Shown piece after piece: positions 17,560 through 25,514 of a stretch of 64,000 bases of DNA. Under the pieces are notes generated by a model. That model had not been told where the DNA came from. It did not search any database and worked only from the letters and a program-made list of their open reading frames with translations. Origin of the DNA: Nocardioides pocheonensis (GTDB lineage Bacteria; Actinomycetota; Actinomycetes; Propionibacteriales; Nocardioidaceae); contig NZ_RJSF01000047.1 of NCBI RefSeq assembly GCF_003725535.1, positions 265,972 through 329,971 on the forward strand, written 5' to 3'. Position 1 is the stretch's first letter. Each line of letters starts with the position of its first letter. A program made the translations under genes and the position numbers.

Positions 17560-19186
17560 ATGCGAACACTGATTCTTATGGAGTCTCATGCCATCGGCGA
17601 GACGACGCCGGCGCTCATCGAAGAGACCATCGGTAAGAACTTCGAGCGCGTCGCGGCCGAGAACGCCGACCGGGAGGCGCTCGTCGAGGTGGCCAGCGGC
17701 CGACGTTGGAGCTACGCGGAGCTCAATGCCGACATCGACCGAGCAGCCCGAGGATTGATGGCGGTCGGGATCGAGAAGGGCGATCGCGTCGGCATGTGGT
17801 CGCCGAACTGTGCCGAGTGGACCCTCATCCAATACGCCACCGCCAAGATCGGCGCCATCTTGGTGAACGTCAACCCGGCGTACCGGACACATGAGCTCAC
17901 CTACGTCCTCAACCAGGCCGGAATACGCCTCCTTGTCTCTGCGACGGAGTTCAAGACCTCCGACTACCGCTCCATGGTGGGGGCTGTCGCGGAAGAGGTT
18001 CCCAATCTCGAGAGGGTCGTGTTCGTCGGGACGACGGACTGGGACCATCTTCTCGCTGCAGGGGAACACCTCCCCGAGTCCGTGGTGCGCGACCGGATGA
18101 GGACGCTGCAGAACACCGATCCCATCAACATTCAGTACACGTCCGGGACGACCGGATTCCCCAAGGGCGCCACGTTGTCTCACCGGAACATCCTGAACAA
18201 CGGCTACATCACGACCGACCTGCTCGTGTTCACGGCTGAGGACCGCCTGTGCATTCCCGTGCCGTTCTACCACTGCTTCGGCATGGTGATGGGCAACCTG
18301 GGATGCACGACTCACGGCGCAACGATGATCATCCCCGCGCCCGGCTTCGACCCCGCGGCCACACTCCAGGCCATTCAGGACGAGCGCTGCACCGCCGTGT
18401 ACGGCGTTCCCACCATGTTCATCGCGATGCAGAACCATCCGGACTTCGCGCGATTCGATCTGACCTCTCTTCGGACTGGCATCATGGCGGGCGCGGTCTG
18501 CCCCGTCGAGGTCATGAAGCGCTGCGTGAGCGACATGAACATGGCGGAGATCTCCATCGCCTTCGGCATGACCGAAACGTCGCCAGTCGCGTGTCAGACG
18601 CGCATCGATGACGATCTGGAACGGCGCACCGCAACCATCGGGCGCGCGCACCCCCACGTCGAGATCAAGATCATCGACCCGGCAACAGGCGAAACCGTCG
18701 AACGGGGAACGCCCGGCGAGTTCTGCACACGGGGATATTCCGTCATGGTCGGCTACTGGAATGACGCTGAGAAGTCCCTCGACGCCATCGACTCCGAAGG
18801 CTGGATGCACACCGGCGACCTCGCCGTCATGCGCGAAGACGGCTACTGCAACATCGTCGGGCGCATCAAGGACATGGTCATTCGTGGGGGCGAGAACGTC
18901 TATCCCCGTGAGGTGGAGGAGTTCCTCCACGCACATCCCGACATCGAGGACGTGCAGGTCATCGGCGTCCCCGATGAGCGGTACGGCGAGGAGTTGTGCG
19001 CCTGGGTGAAACTGCGATCAGGCGCTCGATGCTGCTGCGGTGCGCGACTTCGCGAGCGGGAAACTGGCCCACTACAAGATCCCGCGCTATGTCAAGGTGG
19101 TCGAGGAGTTCCCGATGACGGTTACTGGCAAGATCCGCAAGTCCCAAATGCGTGAGGAGACAGCCGCCGAGCTTGGCCTTTCCTGA
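17560..19186 (+). pseudogene. Acyl-CoA ligase (FadD-like) with a frameshift near 19020
   Basis: AMP-binding ligase of about 540 residues if the frame is repaired. [18 protein letters not shown] (about 192-209), [29 protein letters not shown] and [20 protein letters not shown] follow the medium/long-chain acyl-CoA ligase pattern. After CAWVKLRSG (19020) the frame goes out of register: it ends at 19155 in unrelated sequence, while the expected tail ([17 protein letters not shown], then [12 protein letters not shown]) continues in the next frame to a stop at 19184-19186. One extra base, or two missing, near 19018-19024 explains this. The shift removes the C-terminal catalytic lysine, so the product should be inactive unless the base call is wrong. 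ATG 17560 has GAGGGA upstream; ATG 17578 is the alternative. Confidence 0.8.
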
Positions 19187-19278
19187 CTCCAACGAAACTT
19201 GGAAGGCGTGACAGGGCGGGTTGGTAGAACCCGAGGTAGAACAACTGGCAGTCGTCGCCGCCGCGGGCATGCGGAATG

Positions 19279-20151
19279 TCATAGGGCTTCGCAACGGGAT
19301 CGAGAACGCCGCCCGGGGCCTCGGCGAATCATCCAATGCAGGGCCGCGATGCAATCGGGGGCATCAACCTTAGTTCGACCGCCCTTTGCCCACCAGATCT
19401 GATCGTCATCGTGGGAGTACGTCTCGCCGTGAGTGGCGTAGCCGCCACGCACGGGCGATTCCCAGCAGCGGCGGACGAGTTCCCGGCCGGACAGGTCGCC
19501 CCAGCAGTGCTCGAGGTCGCCTTCGTAACCGCACTCGTCCACGACCACGGGGCTTGCGCGACGCCACTTGCTGACCTTGGTCGTCGCCACATAGGGGCGG
19601 GGGGCCTGCAAGCTCGCGTGGGTGATCCATTCCCGGCCGGCGTCGTAGGGGATAACGAAGTTGTGGATCGACCGCAGGTGACGGGCGGGATTGTTGGCGA
19701 CGACCAGACCGGCAAGACGCTCCCAATCGCTCTCGGTCGTGGCATCGACGAACTCGTACTCGTTGGCCACGGACCACGATACGTTGGCGAACGCCGATCG
19801 CCGGCGGACGACGTAGGGCACATGACGGTCGTCGACCGCGCTCTCCAGCTGCACGAAGTACGAAGGGTTGAAGCCGGTAAGGTCGAATCGGCCCGCATGG
19901 CTTCGCACGAACGGGTGGAGCTCCGGTTCGTCAATGTTGAACAGGAACGGCTGCGGGAACACACACGTCCGCAGCTTGGTGAACCCGGCGTCGCGAAGAC
20001 TGCGGAGGGTCGCCGTGCGCACTCCCTGGGGTTGATGGACCCACGCGTACGCGGTCCTACCAAGCGGTGCGTGGCGGGTGCTGTTGGCGTGGGCGAAAGA
20101 GAACCGGTCGGCGCGTACCGGCCCGTGGTCCCCGAGTGCGCAGGCATGCAC
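19279..20151 (-). pseudogene. Decayed glycosidase-like gene (DUF4038/DUF5605 type)
   Basis: About 290 residues with motifs of large TIM-barrel glycosidase-like proteins: GRTAYAWVHQ, AGFTKLRTCVFPQPFLFNID, RFDLTGFNPSYF, SWSVANEYEFVD, LRSIHN, VVVDECGYEGDLEHCWGDLS and GGYATHGETYSH. WSVANEYEF and VVVDECGYEG carry the acid residues expected for catalysis. The usual N-terminal beta domain is missing, and the barrel segment between the NPSYF and YVVRRRSAF strands (normally an LILFHPYDRWGF-like stretch) has been lost in frame. I therefore call it a remnant. The start is uncertain; GTG 20151 is used because a longer reading to 20220 would meet the divergent SDR gene. No function is expected. Confidence 0.6.
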
Positions 20152-20184
20152 TGATGGTATGACGTCTCTTATAGTGCACGAATT

Positions 20185-20197
20185 TGCACGCTGTGCA
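20185..20197. promoter_or_regulatory. TGCAC-GCT-GTGCA inverted repeat before the SDR-aldehyde dehydrogenase operon
   Basis: TGCAC (20185-20189) and GTGCA (20193-20197) flank GCT. A further GTGCACGAA lies just upstream at about 20175-20183. It is 22 bases before the ATG at 20219, a typical repressor position. Regulator unknown. Confidence 0.4.
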
Positions 20198-20218
20198 GCG
20201 TACGCGTAGAGTGAAATC

Positions 20219-21043
20219 ATGAAGAAGATGGACTACCGCCGCCAGACGGTCATCGTCACCGGCGCCAGCTCCGGCCTCGGCGCCGAATTCGCCCGCCAGC
20301 TGGCTCGCCGCGGCGCAAACCTTGTGTTGGTCGCCCGTCGGGCGGACCGGCTTGAGAGCCTTGCTGCAGAGCTCACGAAGGCTCACGGGGTCGCGGTGAC
20401 CACCCTCGCCCGCGACCTCGGACTGCGCGACGCCGGCCGTACGCTGCGGGTCGAGCTCGAGTCCCGCGGCATCTACGCCACCGGGCTGGTCAACAACGCC
20501 GGCTTCGGCAGCCACGACGCTTTCACCGACGAGGATCCCGAACGTCTACAGGACATGATCTCGCTGAACATCGGCGCCCTGGTAGACCTCAGCCGCTCCT
20601 ACGTCGCGCCCCTGGCCGCGGCGGAGAACGGTTTCCTGATCAACGTTGCGAGCCTCCTTGGTTTCCAGCCGATGCCCTACATGAGCGTGTACGGCGCCAC
20701 CAAGGCGTTCGTGCTCAGCTTCACCGAAGGTCTGTGGGCAGAAGCCCGTGGCACCGGGCTGCGCGTGCTCGCGGTCTGCCCGGGCGCCATGGATACCGAG
20801 TTCTTCGATGCTGCCGGCAGCCAAACAGCCGACTTCGGAGCGAAGCGGCTGACCCCGGCGGCAGTGGTCGACAAGGCGCTCGCCACTTTGGACCGTCGCT
20901 CCGCACCGCCCTCGGTGATCACCAACGGCCGGCCGCTCGCGCTGGCCAGCAAACTCCTGCCACGCGGCCCGATGGCCCGGCTGATGGGCTGGATGGGCCG
21001 CCGCCGGCATTCGCAGCCCGCAGCCGTCCCCACCAACAGCTGA
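20219..21043 (+). CDS. SDR-family oxidoreductase
   Basis: Short-chain dehydrogenase of 274 residues. TGASSGLG lies at about 14-21, ARRADRL after the second strand, NNAGFG at about 91-96, and YGATK holds the catalytic Tyr/Lys. The Arg residues after the second strand (VARRADRL) favour NADP, by analogy with DltE-like SDRs. The C-terminal extension (SKLLPRGPMARLMGWMGRRR) is basic and amphipathic and may touch the membrane. It is the first gene of a plus-strand set with an aldehyde dehydrogenase 11 bases downstream and a membrane protein after that. An ATG three codons later is the alternative start. Alcohol-to-aldehyde oxidation ahead of the dehydrogenase is the obvious guess. Confidence 0.87.
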   Translation: MKKMDYRRQTVIVTGASSGLGAEFARQLARRGANLVLVARRADRLESLAAELTKAHGVAVTTLARDLGLRDAGRTLRVELESRGIYATGLVNNAGFGSHDAFTDEDPERLQDMISLNIGALVDLSRSYVAPLAAAENGFLINVASLLGFQPMPYMSVYGATKAFVLSFTEGLWAEARGTGLRVLAVCPGAMDTEFFDAAGSQTADFGAKRLTPAAVVDKALATLDRRSAPPSVITNGRPLALASKLLPRGPMARLMGWMGRRRHSQPAAVPTNS

Positions 21044-21054
21044 GGAACACCGTC

Positions 21055-22482
21055 ATGACCGTCAACGACCTCGCCACGCAGTCCATCGACGCGGAGCGCT
21101 TCAATCACCTACTCAATTCGCAGCGCGCCGCCTATCTGCGCGACGGAGCGCCTTCCTTGGCAGCGCGGCGCAACGATCTGGACAACCTCAAAGCCGCGCT
21201 CATCGCCCGACGCGGCGCCATCGAGGAGGCGATCAACACCGACTTCGGTCACCGCTCGCGGCACGAGACCGCGACGATGGAACTCGTCGGGGTCGTGCAA
21301 GGCATCGACTACCTGCGGCGCAACCTGCGCCGATTCATGCGCCCGACCCGCCGCCACATCGACGTGCAGCTGCGATTCGGCAGCAACCGGATCGAGTACC
21401 AGCCGCTCGGCGTGGTCGGCGTCATCTCGCCGTGGAACTACCCCATCAACCTTGCGTTGATGCCGGTGGTGACGGCGATCGCCGCGGGCAACCGGGTCAT
21501 GCTCAAACCCTCGAACGTGACCCGGGCGACGAACGCGGTGCTGGCGGAGATGCTTGGCGAGCTCTTCGCGCCGGATCAGGTCGCGATCGTCAGCGGCGAC
21601 GGCGCCGCGTTCTCCTCCCTGCCGTTCGACCATCTCGTCTTCACCGGCAGCACCGAGGTCGGACGCGCCGTGATGAAGGCCGCGAGCGACAACCTCGTCC
21701 CCGTCACGCTGGAGCTCGGGGGGAAGTCTCCGACCATCGTGGCCAAGGGACACGTGCGGGACCAGGTCGTGTCAGACATCGTCTTCGGCAAGCTCCTCAG
21801 CGGAGGGCAGACCTGTATCGCGCCCGACTACGCCCTGGTGCACGAGTCCGAGGTCGACGCGTTCGTCGCCAGCTACGACAGGCTGGTGAAGGCCGCCTAC
21901 CCCGACGGGCCGACGAGCACCGACTACACCTCGATCGTCAACGAGAAGCAGTACTCGGCCCTGGCCGACCTGATCGACGACGCCCGGCGTCACGGGGCGC
22001 GGATCATCGAGGTCGGACACCGGCCGGGCGACGCGGCCCATCGTCCGCACACCCTCGCGCCTACCGTTGTGCTCGGCGTGACCGACGACATGAGCATCGC
22101 GCACCAGGAGATCTTCGGCCCGATCCTGCCCATCTTCGGATACCGGGACATCGAGGACGCCATCGACTACGTCAACGCCCGCCCGCGGCCGCTCGCGCTC
22201 TACTACTTCGGCGACGTCGGCCCTGAGCGGCGCAAGGTCCTCGACCGCACGACCTCGGGCAACGTGACCATCAACGGCACGATCATGCACGTCGCCCAGG
22301 ACGACCTTCCCTTCGGCGGCGTCGGTGCCAGCGGAATGGGCAAGTACCACGGCATCGAAGGTTTCCGCACGCTCAGCCACCCCAAGGGCATCCACACACA
22401 AGCACGGTGGAACGCGACCCGGCTCCTGCGCCCCCCGTTCGGCAAGCGCACCGAAGCCCTGCTCGACTTCTTCCTCCGCTGA
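21055..22482 (+). CDS. Coniferyl aldehyde dehydrogenase-type aldehyde dehydrogenase
   Basis: NAD(P)-dependent aldehyde dehydrogenase of 475 residues that oxidises an aldehyde to an acid. GVVGVISPWNYPINL lies in the cofactor-binding region and FTGSTEVGRAVM follows. Glu220 (LELGGKSP) and the nucleophile Cys254 (GGQTCIAPDY) are present. The early part (AALIARRGAIEEAINTDFGH) and the C-terminal hydrophobic tail after HPKGIHTQARWN resemble the coniferyl-aldehyde/fatty-aldehyde group rather than betaine or succinate-semialdehyde enzymes. ATG 21055 follows TGAGGA; upstream in-frame codons lie inside the SDR gene. The pair SDR plus ALDH suggests conversion of an alcohol to an acid. The aromatic substrate is family inference. 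Confidence 0.87.
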   Translation: MTVNDLATQSIDAERFNHLLNSQRAAYLRDGAPSLAARRNDLDNLKAALIARRGAIEEAINTDFGHRSRHETATMELVGVVQGIDYLRRNLRRFMRPTRRHIDVQLRFGSNRIEYQPLGVVGVISPWNYPINLALMPVVTAIAAGNRVMLKPSNVTRATNAVLAEMLGELFAPDQVAIVSGDGAAFSSLPFDHLVFTGSTEVGRAVMKAASDNLVPVTLELGGKSPTIVAKGHVRDQVVSDIVFGKLLSGGQTCIAPDYALVHESEVDAFVASYDRLVKAAYPDGPTSTDYTSIVNEKQYSALADLIDDARRHGARIIEVGHRPGDAAHRPHTLAPTVVLGVTDDMSIAHQEIFGPILPIFGYRDIEDAIDYVNARPRPLALYYFGDVGPERRKVLDRTTSGNVTINGTIMHVAQDDLPFGGVGASGMGKYHGIEGFRTLSHPKGIHTQARWNATRLLRPPFGKRTEALLDFFLR

Positions 22483-22536
22483 AGCGGACGTCAGCCTCGC
22501 ACTTCGCTACGGCGTCATCACAACGTGGAGTTGGTC

Positions 22537-23805
22537 ATGAACACTGTCAGTCCCTACAGCATCCTGCGGGACAAGCGTCTCTGGATGGTCATCGGCGTTC
22601 CCGTGGGCGCTCTCGCCTTCCTCTTCGCGGTGCTCTACGTCGGCGCGAACGTCGATCCTGGCGACCACCTTCACAAGTTGCCGATCGGCCTGGTGAACGC
22701 CGACGAAGGCACCATCGCCGGCGGCAAGCAGGTCAATCTGGGCGCGGACATCACGTCCTCGATCCAGGCTTCTGCCGCCGGTAACGACAAGTTCGAGTGG
22801 AAGCTGATGACCTCCGACGAGCTTCACGACCAGCTGGGTCAAGGCAAACTGTATGGCGCGCTGGTCGTTCCACGTGACTTCTCTGCCTCGGCAATCGCAC
22901 TCACCAGTTCCGTCCCGACGGCCTACCCGGTTCGACCGCAGCTGCAGGTCCTCACGAACGCGTCCGCCGGCAGCATGGGTTCGAGCATCGCCCGAACTGC
23001 TACAACGGCAGCAGCTGAGATCGCCTCACGAAACCTCGGCGACCAGCTCTCCCGTACCGCCGGGTCGACGGCGCTGCCCGACGCGTCCCAGGTCACGCTG
23101 GCCGACCCGATCCTGGTCAAGGTGGCTGATGGGCACCCGCTTCCCGCCAACAGCGGGCTCGGTCTGACGGCCTTCTACTACGCACTTGCTCTCGTCGTTT
23201 GCGGGATGCTCGCCGCCAACGTCATCAACGGGCAGGTCGATCACGCGCTCGGCTACGCCCACACCGACCTGGGTCCGGTTCGGTCGCACCGGCCAAGGAT
23301 CGACGCCACCCGGGTCCAAGCCTTGGCGATCAACACCGTGACCATGGGAGCCATGTCGGTGCTCATCGGCACGCTGGTGCTCGCTGGCGCCGTGGCGGTG
23401 ATGGGCATGGACGCCTCACACCTGCCTCTCCTGTGGCTCTTTTCGGTTTGCACGATCGCCGCGACCGGGGCAGGAGCGTTGGCGCTGCTCGCTGTCTTCG
23501 GCACCCCGGGGATGCTCGCGGCCGCTGTCGTGTTCGTGGCGATGGCTGTGCCGACAGCCGGCGCGACCACACCGCTCCAGGCGCTGCCCGACGTCTACCG
23601 GTTCCTAGCCGAATTCGAGCCCTTGCGACAGGTCAATGGGGCGATCCGTGCCATCCTCTACTACGACGCCCAAGGCGACGCCGGCCTGACGCGAGGCTGG
23701 TCCATGCTGGCCGCAGGGCTCTCTGCCGCCTTGGTATTCGGCTTCGGAACGACGGCCCTCTATGACCGCAACGGGCTTGACCGAGTTCCGCCACCGTCTG
23801 CCTGA
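22537..23805 (+). CDS. YhgE/Pip- or DUF3533-like membrane protein (ABC-2-type permease fold)
   Basis: Membrane protein of 422 residues. One transmembrane helix near the N-terminus (about 20-42) is followed by an extracytoplasmic domain with PIGLVNADEGTIAGGKQVNL, then five or more helices from about residue 210. That layout fits the YhgE/Pip and DUF3533 families, related to ABC-2 permeases and phage-infection proteins; export of small molecules or lipids has been suggested for relatives. GGAG precedes the ATG at 22537. It lies 54 bases after the aldehyde dehydrogenase on the same strand and is likely in its operon, so efflux of a toxic intermediate is possible (inference). Confidence 0.7.
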   Translation: MNTVSPYSILRDKRLWMVIGVPVGALAFLFAVLYVGANVDPGDHLHKLPIGLVNADEGTIAGGKQVNLGADITSSIQASAAGNDKFEWKLMTSDELHDQLGQGKLYGALVVPRDFSASAIALTSSVPTAYPVRPQLQVLTNASAGSMGSSIARTATTAAAEIASRNLGDQLSRTAGSTALPDASQVTLADPILVKVADGHPLPANSGLGLTAFYYALALVVCGMLAANVINGQVDHALGYAHTDLGPVRSHRPRIDATRVQALAINTVTMGAMSVLIGTLVLAGAVAVMGMDASHLPLLWLFSVCTIAATGAGALALLAVFGTPGMLAAAVVFVAMAVPTAGATTPLQALPDVYRFLAEFEPLRQVNGAIRAILYYDAQGDAGLTRGWSMLAAGLSAALVFGFGTTALYDRNGLDRVPPPSA

Positions 23806-24062
23806 TCGGGCAGGGTGGTGCCCCGTAGCCAGGCCTGGCCGCGGGGGGCGCCCTCTGGGGGTCCGATTGGTGAATCTTGGAGCCGACCTCCGTGGCGCCG
23901 GCACTTCCGAGCGCATCACGTGCTCGCTCGGCTCCGATGCCGGACACAGCCAAGCCGGTTCCCACGCGACAACTCCTGATGGATGGGGAACACGCGACGC
24001 CCAGGGTCGTCCGCCCGTACTCGACCGCGTCCCAGGCGAGGCAGCACGACCACGGCTAGACC
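23806..24062. other. Non-coding stretch between the catabolic operon and the decayed region
   Basis: No supported gene or RNA is present. No tRNA-like cloverleaf or direct repeat that could serve as an element end was recognised. Confidence 0.35.
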
Positions 24063-24486
24063 TCATCGCTCCCCTCCCGCCGTGAAACCGAGGAGCGCAC
24101 TGACCAGGGTTGAAGCGGTGGGTGGAATAGAGATCGCGCTGCACACCGGGCTGAGCTGGTCGCAGAGCTTGCCAATCAGACCGCTCAGTCCTGTGAGAAC
24201 AGACAGGTCCAGCTGGACGCGAACCCTGCCGTTGGTGACGGCGCGCTGGATGTTCTGTCCCGCCAACGGGAACGTCTCGAGAACCTCTTCAGGGCTTGCC
24301 TGGGCTGGCCGTGGTCGTGGGCAGCACCTTAGTCATGCCTTCGACGTCCTTGCGCAGGAGCGTCGGATTCGTGCGTGCCAGGCGGCTGATGTCATCGATT
24401 GCTGCGGATAGCGACGCTCCGAGGTTGAGCCGTTCGCTCGACAGCAGGTTGGCGTCGTCGGAGAGATTCAGGATGAACCGCCTCAC
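24063..24486 (-). pseudogene. C-terminal remnant of an Mce-family protein, frameshifted
   Basis: Two minus-strand frames together resemble the C-terminal half of an Mce/MlaD-type protein. The first (from 24486) reads NLGASLSAAIDDISRLARTN and RKDVEGMTKVLPTT. The second resumes as PEEVLETFPLAGQNIQRAV, then NGRVRVQLDLSVLTGL and a Cys-containing end (KLCDQLSPVC). The change of register falls near 24300. The N-terminal membrane anchor and MlaD domain are absent. Mce proteins normally sit in long operons, none of which is here, so this is a stranded fragment. It marks DNA damage or insertion near the start of the element region. Confidence 0.5.
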
Positions 24487-25025
24487 GGTCCCTTCGTTTC
24501 GCGTTTAGAGTCGAGGTGAGATCGGTCAGCGCTTGCGAGGACGGCGACCGCTGCAGCCATCTCCTCGGGCTCCGCGAGGCGACTGGGTGGGTGCTGGCTC
24601 GGATCGATGGTTCGGCGTCGACGTCGTCGCGACCCATGGGGGTGCGCCGTAACTCGGTCGGCAAGCTCCGCGTCGACGAAATCCCCCGCCATGCCGGTCG
24701 GGGAGGTAACCATGGCCTGAAGTGTCCAGTAGCGCTGGGTCAGCAGCAGGGGCTCCAGGTCTGCCTTCTTGACCTGGAGGCGGAGCAGCCGAACCGAGTT
24801 CGCCACCCAGGCAATGTAGTTGGTGAAGCGGTCGGTGACTGACGGAGACTTTCCCGGCACGTTGATCAGCTCGGTCTGCGCCTCGACGAGGTTGCGCATC
24901 AGCATGTCGCGATCGGCACCGTGCCGCGGAGTAGCAAGCACGAGCCGAGTCTGGCGACTTGGATCGACAGTTCGCGATGCGGTGGACGCTCTGACCGCGA
25001 CGCGACGCGGTTGACCACTCGCCAT
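24483..25025 (-). CDS. Hypothetical protein
   Basis: Open frame of 180 residues. The centre (LVEAQTELINVPGKSPSVTD, WVANSVRLLRLQVKKADLEP, LLLTQRYWTLQAMV) reads like a helical, folded protein, while both ends are Arg/Ser/Pro-rich and low in complexity. The likely true start is the internal ATG at about 24905. Its stop overlaps the GTG of the Mce remnant in GTGA. I do not recognise the family. It may itself be partial, with only the central 90 residues conserved. Confidence 0.35.
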   Translation of the reverse strand: MASGQPRRVAVRASTASRTVDPSRQTRLVLATPRHGADRDMLMRNLVEAQTELINVPGKSPSVTDRFTNYIAWVANSVRLLRLQVKKADLEPLLLTQRYWTLQAMVTSPTGMAGDFVDAELADRVTAHPHGSRRRRRRTIDPSQHPPSRLAEPEEMAAAVAVLASADRSHLDSKRETKGP

Positions 25026-25090
25026 GTGTGTGGTCCGCGCTACCCCTCACGCCGAACCAGACCTACCCGAACACCGCGCGAGCAGGCCCA

Positions 25091-25402
25091 TCACCCCGGC
25101 GTGATCTCTCGTCTTCCTGACAGCCACATTGCCGGTGCCAACACCGTCATCCAGGCGAACTTGACGGCATTCCAGAAGAAGAGCAGAACCAGCACGTTGA
25201 ACCAACCGAAGCCGGGACGAGCAGCGAAATCGATGGCGAGGGCGGTCAGTCCGAGGTAGGCGGTGGTGACGATGATTGCAACGGGGATCGCCCACTTGAG
25301 TCCGCGCGGGCTGCGGAGCCAGTCGGCGGCTCGGTTGGTGGGCATGTACTCGCGCAGGCAGCCGCGAATCGCCGCACTGAAGTTCCAGAGCAAGGTAAGC
25401 AT
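25091..25402 (-). CDS. Small two-helix membrane protein downstream of the relaxase gene
   Basis: Protein of 103 residues with two strong hydrophobic segments (WAIPVAIIVTTAYLGLTALA and the WFNVLVLLFFWNAVKFAWM region) after a basic N-terminal stretch (LREYMPTNRAADWLRSPRG). AAGGAG lies 7 bases before the ATG at 25402. Similar short proteins, sometimes misnamed sulfate permease, are widespread in actinobacteria; that name has no support here. It lies on the same strand as the relaxase, 112 bases past its end. Role unknown. Confidence 0.6.
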   Translation of the reverse strand: MLTLLWNFSAAIRGCLREYMPTNRAADWLRSPRGLKWAIPVAIIVTTAYLGLTALAIDFAARPGFGWFNVLVLLFFWNAVKFAWMTVLAPAMWLSGRREITPG

Positions 25403-25514
25403 GAACGTTCTCCTTCGGTCCGCTCCCTTGACAGGTAATCCGCGAACCGCGCAGCCGCCAACATCAGGGGCTTCCTGTGGACGGCGGGCCCGACGTTGGA
25501 GCTATGGGCCTTGG

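Noticed and set aside
17446-18936. 496-codon minus-strand frame antisense to the acyl-CoA ligase
   Set aside because: Length comes from high GC third positions; the sense strand carries all ligase motifs.
24526-25050. Alternative minus-strand frame over the 24483-25025 hypothetical gene
   Set aside because: Arg/Ser/His-rich; the other frame has the more protein-like centre.
23806-25514. tRNA or att site expected at the left end of the element
   Set aside because: No cloverleaf, direct repeat pair or integrase gene could be found by eye here or elsewhere in the window.
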